A stretch of 64,000 nucleotides of DNA from Sphagnum compactum. Its lineage: Eukaryota > Bryophyta > Sphagnopsida > Sphagnales. The DNA lies in NCBI GenBank assembly GCA_965153455.1, contig OZ234499.1, positions 14,318,271 through 14,382,270 on the forward strand, read 5' to 3'. This document shows positions 12,751 to 24,065 of this stretch, piece by piece (the first letter of the stretch is position 1; each line of letters starts with the position of its first letter). The position numbers and the translations under genes were made by a program. Below the pieces are notes generated by a model. The model was not told the origin of the DNA. It saw only the letters and a program-made list of their open reading frames with translations, and searched no databases.

Positions 12751-15255
12751 GGCCCTTCCATGGTTGTTTCCCAACATGTAAAACACATATGGGAAATCGT
12801 TTGTGTTAAATTTGAATGACATATGCAATGTTGCACAACTATTACATAATGCTTAGCACTTTAAACATTTTGAAAATTATCATGTACAACTCATATTTCC
12901 AAATCGAAGAAAGCCCAACTCCAACTCCTACTTACACAGGCCCCAAGGAATGCATGTCATATGGATCTACATGACAAAGATTATTGAACATCAATTTTGA
13001 TATTGTGTTAATGACATGCACATATGTGTAATGGGCACCAAATGATCAATGACCTTACACAAACCACTTGTGCCAATAGTTGGCCTATGTTAATTATCAA
13101 CAACATATCTAGCTCAAGAAAAGGAGCACAACCTTGAGGATTTTGGGTTTAGATTGGCAAAAAAAAAGACCTCAATTCATATCAGATTTTTGAAGACAAT
13201 GAATTGGTTTTGCACATTGGCAAATGCATCCTTTGAATTCTCATGTGCACCCCACTAAACAATGTGGCAAGGACATTTTTCAATTTGTTCCAAGCATTGA
13301 CCATGCCAACAAATGGCAAATCACAAGTCTTATGAATGTGATGGTGAAGCTATGGAGGTTCTCGCCACTTGGGTATGACAAGATATTTTCCTTGACCATG
13401 GGAGTTCCCAACAATTCAAATGAATATTAGGTGATAGTTGTTGATTTCCCAAGTTGTAATTGTCTAAACTTCAATGCAATGTTTTTTGGTGCATTGGGCA
13501 AGAAGGGAATATGGGTGTCTTATAAACATTCATACTACATGATTGTCATGTGATGCATTGAAATCCTAAAGATTGATCAGTTCATTCATCAACCATCCTT
13601 AAGCTACGACAAGGTTTTATTTCTCAAGTCTTGGACTTCCTTCGGTCATTAAATGGATTCTATGGGATTGTGATTTCTAAGGACAACATTTAAGGTGACA
13701 AACCATGACACGATGAACAAATTCCATAAAATCCCACTCATCCATTGGGGGCATAGTTGGGAAATTGTCCATCATGCAGTGAATTGTTGTCCTAGAAATC
13801 TCTTATGTTATATTTACACATGGTTCAATTCTAGGATTGGCCCACAAGTTTATAGGTTCCAAGACCAAAAACCAAATTGGGCTTATGGGACAAAATTAAT
13901 GACTTTTTTTTACCATGTGTTTAAAATTTTCAAAAAACATTTGGATTGTGTATGTGTGTGTGTGGTTGAATTTTTTATAATTATAATGATAAAGTCATTT
14001 CATTTCAAAAGAAATTGCTAATGTAGGTATTAAATTAAACAAAATCTTCATTACAATTCATTGAAAGATGAGCATAAATGATAAATATTCATTGGTTGTA
14101 ATATGTGGAAAAACCCCTATCTATGTGATGTATGTAATTATTGATTATTGTTGTTTTGCTTCACAACCAAGCAAGAAAGTTGAAATTCAAGAAAACTTGT
14201 AAAATAACAAATAATTTTTATCCCGGGGTTAAGCATTCCACTTGCAACGACACAAATTAGGTTTTAACAACATTTAACATAAATGTAGAATGACAAAAAA
14301 ATTCATGGTCATTGAATGACTATGGACAATAATGACTTGTCATTCAATTACAATTTATTTCTTTTTAAACTTGATGAATTACCAAATGTTATCCCAACTA
14401 ATTTTAACCCTAAATGAAAGTAAGCAATAAAGTGGAGGAAAGTAATGGATGTCTTGAATAAAAGTTGTGCATGTAATTATTGTTCATGTTCATCCAATGA
14501 AAGTACATGGATGATAAATATGGGTGAAAAATATGCTCAAGGTTCATTGCTCAAGGCTCAGGGCTCATGTGATTGTGTAGTTGGTGTATGTGTGTGTTGC
14601 TATTGTTTGTTTGTGTGTGTGCGTTTGACTTTTGTGTTTTTTGAGTTTTATGAATGGATAAAAGGTTCATGCAATGAACAAAAGCAATTCACAAAATTTT
14701 CGTTTTTATTTAGGTGATGAAAAAAAGTAGGACCAAAATTTCCTTTTTTTTTTTTGGTTTCATGACATGGAGAGGAGGAGCAAAAGTTTTTTTCTTTTTT
14801 GGTTTCATGAAATTTTAGTTTTTTTGTTTAGTGCAATGAAGGAACTAGTCTCTTGGTTTTTTTGTTTTGTGTGGTTTTTGATTTCATGATTGGCAATGGA
14901 GAAATAACAATTTTTGGTTTTTTAAGACTCTAACATGGTTTGGTACCATGGGGTTTTTTTTTTTGGTTCATGTCTTGTTTAGGGTGTTTGCACCATGTTG
15001 GGCAATTTTAAACAAGCTAGAATTGTGGATATGAGATAGAAGATGTGGTATCAACCAGTGTTGGTATATATATATATATATATATATGTATATGTTAGAC
15101 AGATAAGGAATTTAAAAATAAAAATAAAATATCATTTGGGTTCAGGTGGATTTTTTTTAAAAAATTGAATTGGATAAGGGTACAAAGGCTTTGCAAAATT
15201 ATCAACCTAAAAAATGGAAAATGATGAACATTTACCCTATTTGCATGATAAGGGT
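12751..15255. other. Spacer, possible further transposon debris, no gene
   Basis: A 68-codon frame at 13224-13430 and a 108-codon frame at 13695-14021 lie downstream of the transposon relic and may be its 3' remains, but I cannot match them. The stretch 14590-14950 is T-rich with TG runs. A (TA)n tract occupies about 15066-15090. Confidence 0.45.
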
Positions 15256-15259
15256 AGGG

Positions 15260-16040
15260 ATGAAAACTTTCCAATATTGTTAGTGCATTTTGAGTTGCTG
15301 CGGTTGCAAGCAAAGTTGCAAACAAGGTTTTTTTTCTTCCAATTTTGTTAGTGAATTTCTGGCTTGAAATTGTAAGTAGGAGGGTTGGTTTTCCAATTTT
15401 CCGACTTGCATTTTTTTCTGACTTGAATTCTTGTAAGCAGGATTGATTTTTCAATTTTGGGTTAGTGCATTATTTCTGACTTAAAACATCCTTGCAAGCA
15501 GGATTGGTTTTCAAATTTTGGGTGAGTGCATTTTGACTTGAATTTGCAAGCAAGGTTTTCAACATTGTTTGTCCATTCCAACTGGAATTTGGCAAGCAGG
15601 GTGGGGTTTCAAGTTTCAACATTGTTCATGCATTCTGACTTGAATTTGCAAGCAGGAAGGTTTTTCAATTATTGTTAGTGCATTCTGACTTGAATTCTCA
15701 GGCAGGATGGTTTTTTAAGATTCTTTCTTAATGCATAGTGACTTCAATTTCCAAGCAGAACAGTTTCTCCATAATTCTTGATGCATTCTGACCTGAATTC
15801 GGCCAGTGGAATGGTTTTTCAAAGATTGTTAATACATTTGAACTTGAACTTGTAAGCATGATGGTTTTCCAACATTGTTAGTACATTCCGACTTGAAATT
15901 GCAATTGGGATCATGTGTTTTTCAACATAAATTTTAGTGCATTCTGACTTGAACTTGCATTGCAAACGGTGGGATAGTTTTTCAATATTGTTAGTACATT
16001 GTGAGTTAGGTATTTGTAAGCAGCAGGGTTTTCATTTGTG
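15260..16040 (+). repeat. Imperfect minisatellite, unit about 55-60 bp
   Basis: The phrases TTAGTGCATTCTGACTTGAATT, TTGCAAGCAGG and GGTTTTTCAA recur in this order roughly a dozen times between 15260 and 16040, with divergence and small indels between units. It is a direct tandem array with no reading frame across it. The degree of divergence suggests an old array. Confidence 0.7.
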
Positions 16041-18523
16041 AGAGGCAATCACTTCCCATTTCTTGTGTTCTATTTTTCTAATACTCCTTCAGTGCCCAGA
16101 ACTATCTTTCTCCTGGTTTATGCTTAGAGGGTGTTAGTGGAGCTTGAACCCGAAGCCAGATTTCTCCAGCCAGCACTAGTTGTACAAGTTTTTATCTTTC
16201 TCATAGAGAGGTCAAAGAATCAAGGAATTGGATTAAGGTTTCCTTCTGTACTCATGCTGTGTATCATAGCAAAATCAAAACCATTCTCCACCCATGATTT
16301 GAAGCGAAGAACAAATCTTGTGTGAATGAATAGCAGAAATGAAGCTGCCTGCTTAAATTCGTCAAGAAAATCATACTTACTGAAAATATTGCTGCACTAG
16401 CTGTTAGCAGTGGAAATTGTTGTATTCCCTCAGAACTGTCATCAAGCTTAGTCCCATGCATGAAATTAATTTCATCATTTTTTTCATGGAGACAAATATT
16501 ATGATTACCAACTGTATCCGGATCACCCGATTTATGTTTCTGCATGATATATTGTTTCATACAAGAGTGGATTGCAAACACATTCATGGTCAACCCATAG
16601 ACATAGACATCAAGGAATTGCCTCAAAACAAGTGGCAATTTCATAAACTATGAAGTTCAGTTCAGGAGACCAAAGTTTCTTTAATCTTTGGCTAGCAATG
16701 AATGGGTGAGATGGGCAAAGGAAGGGAAAAAAACATGCACCACTATTTTTGATGCTTCAAAAATTGTTTTAGCACTTTGTTGGGTTTTCCAGCTTGTGAA
16801 GAACTTTGATGAGACTTGTGATGTAATTGTGAGAGTCAAAGTGAGATTGAAGGATTTGATGTGTTTGTGGGTGGGTTCACTAGCCTTTTATGCTGCCTGG
16901 ATGATCTGGCATTTGGAGAGGATCTGTAGAACCAATGATTCCTTGTGAAGCTTCTCAACCCTTTGGATCTGAAAGTTAGCTCTCCTTTCTCTAGTGTTTT
17001 GAGGAGTTGAAAAAACAAGCAATGTGTTTATAACCCTAAACAAGATGTACTTCATGTTTCATTAACCTCATGCTGTGTTGGGTGGTATGGTAGGCGTAAT
17101 TAAAGATGTAAATTACCCTCCATCATATACAAACTTTGAGATCTCTGAAGAATATATCAACTTGTAAGCCAGCATTCTGTCTGAGCTGACAAAAACCTGT
17201 GAATTTACACCTAAAATCTAGCCTAAAATCCATTGCAAACAGTGATGACGCATTTCAAGGAATGAGAAGAAAGAGGATTGTCTTAAAGTGTGTTGTTGCA
17301 AGTGAGCTGAAAGTTCATATGTCCATGATGCATCTTCCAGCACTGGGATGCTACTACATATTGGCCCATAACGCACCTGCCTCAAATATAGATTTGATGA
17401 ATTTTTGGGGCGCTTTCAATGCAAGCTTCTGAACACCCAAAAACCATCACAGAAAAAAGAAGGAGCTGCATTCATGGATGATCATTGCTATTTCTATAAT
17501 GACGAATAGAAAAACGAAACCCAGATTTGTGAAGTCCTAGAAATTCTATGCCACAGACTATCCTCAAGCTGTAGCAACTAAGTACAATAATCCCAAGAAG
17601 AAATGTGCACATAAAAAATGACGAAAACAAACCTTTCGTATAGGTACACATACACATTTTATTCCCCATAACCACACCATGCAAAGTGTGTGGAATGTGG
17701 AAAACACTCTTTGCAACCAGCTCTAATAATGTTTCAATTTGGAATCCCATTCTAGACTTCAAGAAATAATATCAAAATGCATGCAACCTAAAGAGGTTGC
17801 ATAGGTGGTGGGATGTCAAACGGAGCAAACCATATATTAGTAAAGTAAGGGAAATCTATTACTAGTACTACAACACTAAATATTGCATGAACAATATGTA
17901 TGCATCATGGCATCAAGTTTTGGGAGAAATTTGCATTTTTTTGAAAATTGGGTGGGAATTGGTGACAAACCTATCTATCTAAATCACTTTAGAAGTCTTG
18001 TAAGATATCACAAATTGAAGATTTTTGCATTTGAAATAGGGGGTCACAATCGGTGGATTTAGAAGTTGTGGGTCTATTCAAATACATATTGGTTTAACAA
18101 TTATGGTTTTGATTGGTGGATTTTTTTAGCATTGTAATTAATTTTTAGTTAATGTGGAGATCTAATAGTTGGAAAGATTTTCTTCTTTATAAATTGGTAT
18201 TAGAGATTTCCATATCATTTCTGCTTATGAAGCGGCTATGCCACCAATCTTTTAAGCAAACCTTTCAAGACATTGCGACAACCATTATTTTCATTCAATA
18301 TTTGTAACTAGAAAAGCTTGTTGGAAGATTGTTGTTGTTTGTGTTGATGACTTTCAATATTAATGTGCTAATTACATTTTGAAAATTATGATTGGAACCA
18401 AAAAAGTTTCAATCATAAATTTTTCAGTTCAACTTCTCTTCAACTTTTATGTATGTTTTTTCTTTTCTTTTTTCTTTCTACTAGAGCTACAGAAATATAT
18501 TTGTAAATCACCTTTGTGGAAAT
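16041..18523. other. Spacer, no gene recognised
   Basis: Short frames such as 16264-16644 (minus), 16688-16948 (plus) and 17472-17762 (minus) have no recognisable domain. Base composition is a little more balanced than the flanks between 16100 and 17500, so a decayed gene or transposon is possible, but I see no supporting motif. Confidence 0.45.
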
Positions 18524-19430
18524 CGTAGCTTAAGGGATTTTTTATAGGCCCCTAGGTGATAATAGGTAGGTTTATATTTTTATATGAGGAATTTTGAAAG
18601 ATGATATTTTGGCTTGTGTTGAAACTTGAGATTAGTTATAATAGAGTTATAATGTTTTGAAGGATTTTGGTTTCTTTTAGAGGATTTGCTTTGAAGATTA
18701 GGTATTTTTTTTTGCATGGTGAAATAATTTGAGTTTCCATAATTCTTCTTTTGCCTACTTAAGGATACTTTTGAATGTAACTGGTAAGGCCCTAGCGTTG
18801 TGACACACCCCTTGTTCAATAGGAATCTATCATCTCTAAAAAAATAGTCTCTAGACCAAAAAATTGTTGGGTGAGCACCAATTTACTTGTAGTAAACATG
18901 TGGTTTGTTCACACAATGGGCCTGGGCTTTTTGACAGGGGGGGGGGGTGCGAATGTTCTTCTACATGGAGCTTGAGTTTTTGACATGAGGCCTGAGCTTT
19001 TATCTATTGAGCTTGGGCTTTTGCAATGGGGCTTTCCATATCGAGCCTAGGCTTTTTGACGAGGGTCCTAGGCTTTTACATCGAGCTCAAGATTTGACAT
19101 GTATTTTTATTGATATGTTTTACACCTATCAAAGTTTTAATGATCTAAGATTAGATATGCATGGACAATTAAATTAGACCTAGGGTCCAATGGGGGCAAT
19201 TGATAAACCCATGTGTGTTCATCACACGTAAACACAAATGAACTCACCTAACAATGAAATCTAGTATCTGTTTTTTTTGTAAACAAGGGGGGTGTCATCA
19301 CATTGTGGCCTTGCCATTTTACATTAGAAAGGATCTTAAGGCCTAAACCCTAAACCCTAAACCCTAAAAAAATAGACCTATTATTATTATTATTACCTAG
19401 GGGCCTATTAACTTAAGCTACTATACTCTA
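18524..19430 (+). mobile_element. Non-autonomous element with about 50-bp inverted ends
   Basis: The left end (18524-18575) reads GTAGCTTAAGGG, then TAGGCCCCTAGGTGATAATAGG. The right end (19370-19430), reverse-complemented, reads GAGTATAGTAGCTTAAG, then TAGGCCCCTAGGTAATAATA. These are terminal inverted repeats with a shared palindromic core CCCCTAGG. The left 230 bases match the repeat at 7335-7565. The interior includes a G run near 18940, repeated phrases around GAGCCTAGGCTTTT, and telomere-type AAACCCTAAACCC at 19340-19362. There is no coding capacity. I could not fix a target-site duplication. Confidence 0.5.
19338..19366. repeat. Interstitial telomere-type repeat (CCCTAAA)
   Basis: Just over three consecutive CCTAAAC units lie inside the right part of the inverted-end element, immediately before the AATAGACC end sequence. 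Confidence 0.85.
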
Positions 19431-20390
19431 TAACAAATACACAATATTTCATTCACATGTCATCATTCACACGGTCAATTTAAAACAATCAATCTGTGTC
19501 AATTTTTGCTGACACGGCAAAGTGAAGGACAGGAAGGTACACAAGTAGTTCCATAAGGATGGCTCCCATTGCCATTCAAGGATTAAAAAAGAGATGCGCA
19601 CGTGTAAAGCGTTCAGTTCCTTTTTCCAGTTGTAACTGCAGGTTGCCTTTTAAATGGCGGAACCTGCTGTGTGATGAATGAATGAAGGGTGGTGGTCCCT
19701 TCACCACATCTAGGCTTTTCTTTTTCTTTTGTTTTTTCTCTCTATTTTGCCATCTCTTTAATTTTGGCGAAACTTTCCACAAAAGTTATTCGAATCAGGT
19801 TTTTTTTTTTTTTTCCAAATTTTCTCCAATTATTTGATTTTCTTTTGCTAATTTTCCTAAAAGTTATTCAGAATTAGTCGAATTTACACTATCCAAAAAA
19901 AAAAAACACCCAATGTTTTCCCTATTATTTTGTAAAAGAAAATAATTTATATTTTGTAAAATTTGTCTGAAAAAAACTTCTGGTGCCAGCCACATCAGAA
20001 AACTAGAAAAAAGAAAAAAAAAAAGACAAACAAATCATTACTACTCCGTACGAGTCTGCCTCATTTGTTACGCCAAGTAATGAATGGTTACGAGTAGAAT
20101 GCACCAATACGCCGTAAAAGGAGCCTACAGTGTAGGACGTTCCAGGATGTAATGCAAGGTTCAGTGCGTAATGCGTCACTAAGTTCCAGGGTGGAATGAG
20201 TAATAATGAGGTGCTGTAAGGAGTAGTAAGCACAAAGCAAAGAGACCCGACGACACAAAATGCACCAAAGAAGAAGCTTTTTTTTTCCCCCCCACGTCAT
20301 CAGAATCTTTTTAAACCTGTCTGCCCATTTCTTGATGACGCAGCAAAGGACAGAATCGACTGAAGCCGCCCAACCCACCCACCCACCGAC
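19431..20390. promoter_or_regulatory. Probable distal upstream region of the stress-protein gene
   Basis: The stretch holds no supported gene. It has ACGT-core motifs of the kind bound by plant bZIP factors: GCACGTGT near 19598 and CCACGTCATC near 20291, plus TGACGCAG near 20335. Their position 1.3-2 kb upstream of the universal stress protein start makes a regulatory role possible, but such short motifs occur by chance and no TATA box or start site could be fixed. Confidence 0.25.
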
Positions 20391-20392
20391 CG

Positions 20393-20872
20393 CCCCCAGG
20401 CCCCACCCTCAGCACTAACTGACCCAACCCATCATCTTGGGTTAGTTCCGGGCAGGGCAGCAGAAAACAAAAACATGCTTGTTCATGGATGGTTCAAAGG
20501 TTTCGTGGGCCGCTCAAAGGGTTCAAAGGCACTTCATATAGGGTTCCTAAGTGTAGAGTAAAGCCCTAGGATGGGTGCCTTATGGAAATAAGGGACCTCA
20601 AGGTGAGAGCCGAGGGAGTCCCAAATTTCCATATAGCTCTTGTCTGTGGGCTTTACTTGACATAAAAATGGGGTTGGTGTGGCTTTTTTAAAAAAAAAAT
20701 AATTCTCGTGATAATTCCTAGTGGGTACCCAGTGAATACTCACTCACTGGGTATCATGAGAAAAAACCCTAAACCCTAAATCCTAAACCCTCCCTGTTTT
20801 GTGAGGAATGGTTTTTCTCTGCTGCCCTGCCCGGAACTATCCCAAAAGGGAATTGGAGTTAGTGCTGAAGGG
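20393..20872. repeat. Large imperfect inverted repeat
   Basis: The left arm (about 20393-20472) contains CAGCACTAACT, then GGGTTAGTTCCGGGCAGGG and CAGCAG. The right arm (about 20815-20880) carries the reverse complement: CTGCTGCCCTGCCCGG, AACTA, then AGTTAGTGCTG followed by a G run answering the C-rich outer left arm. The loop is about 340 bases and includes telomere-type CCCTAAA repeats at 20766-20790. It could be a foldback transposon or a precursor of a long hairpin RNA. It lies 770 bases upstream of the universal stress protein start codon. Confidence 0.65.
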
Positions 20873-21643
20873 GGGGGGGGGCCCAATCCCAACACCGAGC
20901 CCAAAAAAATTAGAAAAAAAAGCGAAAAAAAAAAAAGACCCACTTATTTACTCATGTACTTAGCACTTTTTCAGGCAGAAATTATTCCCACAAGTGTACA
21001 CTCCCTGAGAACAAAAAAGGAAGGAAACGAAGAACAACAATATAGGAGGAAGAAGAAGAAGAAGACGAAGAAGAAGCTCCTCTAGAAGCTACCACAAGAA
21101 ACGAGAAGAGCGAGGAATCGAGATCGAGAGAGAGAGAGAGAGAGATCCTGACCTTGTGTTTAAAACCATCAATTAGTAAATCGGTGTTTTTTGTATGTCT
21201 GCAACAAGAGTGATGCTGAGCTTGTCTTTGAAACCATCAATTAGCAAGAAGGAGTTTTTTGTATGTCGGCAACAAGATCAAGAAGACGAAGAAGAAGAAG
21301 AAGAAGAGAGATTTTGAACTTGGACTTTGGAGCAAGCAGAATTGCTAAAGCAATAGCACAAGTGTGAGGTCCTTTTTAGGTCTTGTAGCTAGGAGAGGAA
21401 AGGAAGGGAAGGGAAGGGAAAGGGAAGCGAAGGGTAGGGGAAGGAAGAGAGTCTAGATCTTTATTTGGAGGAGGAGAATTTGTTGAGGTTTAGTAGTAGT
21501 ACGTGTGAGAGGGTTTGTAGCAAGGAAGGGAGAGGAGGAGAATTTGGTGAGAGGGGTTTGGGGTTTTTTTTTCAGAAGGAGAATTTTGTAAGGGAAGTGT
21601 GGGGTTTTTGGGGGAGCAACAAGGGGTAGGGAGAACAGGGGAG
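20873..21643 (+). promoter_or_regulatory. Purine-rich leader/upstream region of the stress-protein gene
   Basis: The stretch is dominated by GA, GAA and GGGAA runs (for example 21040-21075, 21126-21145, 21280-21310, 21390-21450). A block of about 60 bases is duplicated: 21151-21210 and 21218-21277 share AACCATCAATTAG and TTTTTTGTATGTC followed by GCAACAAGA. Purine-rich GAGA and GAA tracts are common in plant 5' leaders and promoters. Part of this is probably the transcribed 5' UTR, though the transcription start cannot be read from sequence. Confidence 0.4.
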
Positions 21644-24065
21644 ATGGAGGCCATCGCAGAGAACAGGGAAGTGACGCAGGCGGAGTTGGAACATGAGACT
21701 TGTGAGAGGCGACGAGGACGTAACATAGTTGTGGCTATCGACCATGGACCTGATAGTCGGGCTGCATTCGAGTGGACGCTTACGCACTTCGTGCGCATGG
21801 CTGACACTCTCTATCTCGTGCATGTCATTCCTTCATGTATGCTATCATCATCATCTTCTTCTCTTCTTGCCCTATCTATCTCTTTCTCTTTGTTACAAAT
21901 TGAAACCCTAGTACCTTGACATACATGAGAGGATCATCAGCACTCGATGATCATTTGTTTTTGTCTGCCCTTCAACAAAACAGGGGAAGAAGCAGCAGCA
22001 GGACATGGTACCCTATCTGAGCTTCTTCTTTATTACTGGACAGCCACCACAACTGACCTGAGGTTCTTCAGGTCTATCAAAGGATATGAGAATCTGTATT
22101 CCAGCGGTAGCACAAATTGTTCAGAAGCTGGTGCTGGTTGTTGTTGTTGAATGGCTGTTTGGCATGCACTGAATGCCTGTGATTTGTCTAGTGTTTTGTG
22201 ATCTAGAGTGTCTGAGAATTCAAAAAGCATGTGTAATTCCACTAGTTGTTTCAGATGCTTGAAAAACTTTTGAGTTCTGGGATCCAGAACCCAAAGATTA
22301 TAGCAAGATGATGATGCCTGTGACCTAAACATCACTAAGGATTTTTTTTAAAAAAGAATTCTGATGTGAAGTTGGGAATTGCATAGTTGAATGTCTGTGT
22401 CTGCTTTCTACTTTGCTGAATTGAATTCATGTTGATGATGAATCTTTTTCCAGTAAGTCTTTTCTCCTTAATAAGTGTTTCCGAGTGTGTTCTTTACAAA
22501 TTGCCAATAGATGGCAAGGCTCTACTCATTCTCAGGCTTCTAGAAAACCCTAGATTGTAACCTAATGTCAATCAGCAAATGTTTGAATTCCATAACAATC
22601 TGCTTACACCAAAATGCAACTCTGTTGTCATAGATGTTAAGTGATATAGATGATTATGACATGTAAATAGCAAGATGCAGGTTCTGATGCATGGTGTACA
22701 GCAGTGTCTCCACGGAAGTCAACAGAGGAGGAAGTGCTTTCACAGGCTGCAGAGTCTTTGATGGACAAACTTGCAAAGGAAGCCTATGAAATTTCTATGG
22801 TAAGTGCTTGTATTTTTGCAAACAATTGGTGCATAATATTGCAACCCTTAATTAAGGCACTGTACAAACTCAAAAAGACAGGATGGGAAATGCTCAGGCA
22901 GTATCTATGTTTGAAGGCAACATCATGCCTGAGTGTTCCCACTGCTTCAAGAAATGTGGGATAAACTCAGGACACAGACCTTTGTATAATCTATTGTTTG
23001 CTCAAAGGTTTTGCCAGATTATTGTAGGCTTTTCAACACCCCCATCCTCAAGAGTTGATGAAGCCAGTGGGGCTCAATTGTGGCAGCTAGTCCCCTCTAT
23101 TCATGATGATGGACATGATGGTCTGATACTTTGTGAGTAGCACCATAAGGTTATGACCATGCTTATTCTTAGCATGTTAGTTTTGGTTTTGCTGGACCTG
23201 AAACAATGGTGTACCCTTGATGAAAGAGTTATTTTGGAATTTTCTCTGCCATCTTATAGATATGTTTGAAGGCAATGGTTTCTCAGGTTATATGTGTGTT
23301 TGTATGCTAATGAAAATCATGGTTCAATCAGGTGAAGACAGTTCCTCGAATTTTGGAGGGTGTGGATATAGGCAAGGCAATCTGTACAGAAGCAGAAAGA
23401 ATTCAGCCTGCAGCCGTTGTCATGGGTAGCCGTGGACTTGGCTTCGTTAAAAGGTAATCTCTCTGCCTTCTAGATTTTTTTTATCAAGGATGCCTCAGTA
23501 GAAATTTGTCAGAGTTCTTAAAGAAGTTGCTTGTTACTGAAGTAGAGTGGTCCTGTACACAAGATGTATGTTCTTGTGATTCATCCAGATTTTGACACTA
23601 GTTTGTTTGAATTGGGGTGTTGCTGAAACAGTTTTATACAAGGAAGTGTGAGTGACTACTGTGCTCGGCACTGCCCATGTGCCGTCATCATCATGCCCCA
23701 CAGAGGTAAAATCTATTTACTGCACTGAACTGCACCATCAGTTACATACACCTGAACATTCACCTTTGTGGCAGGTAGTGTCAACAACTGCAGTTTGATG
23801 TTGGCATCCAGGGCATTAGTACATAATTTTCTTGGCAGTATAGAACACAATCTCTTTCAGGATGAATGTGCTTAGTATGCTCAGATAAGTAGCCTTAGAT
23901 GCTGCATTTCAATATCTGCAAAGGACAAATTTGACATCCAAACTGTGGGAACTCTGCCATGAATCAGAGTGATGTTTACACTTATGTGCAGTGGTTTCAA
24001 TGACTTTGCTGCCAAATAATTGCTGTTCTGGGTGATGTACAGGAGTGGAGGCTGAGGATGACTGA
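21644..24065 (+). CDS. Universal stress protein (UspA family), five exons
   Basis: Proposed exons are 21644-21836, 22681-22799, 23332-23453, 23632-23705 and 24043-24065. All introns are GT..AG and phases join without a stop, giving 176 residues, normal for a plant single-domain USP. Exon 1 carries the first beta strand with the ATP-binding aspartate (NIVVAID, Asp33). Exons 3-4 carry the nucleotide-binding signature G-x2-G-x9-G-S, from MGSRGLG (Gly136, Gly139) to GSVSDYC (Gly149, Ser150), followed by the last strand AVIIM. The short last exon encodes GVEAEDD and the stop. These residues define the ATP-binding subgroup of the family, linked in plants to drought, hypoxia and other stresses; no client is known from sequence. 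The start is the first ATG in frame, in good context (GAGATGG). The small segment 21983-22007 could be an extra micro-exon. Confidence 0.85.
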
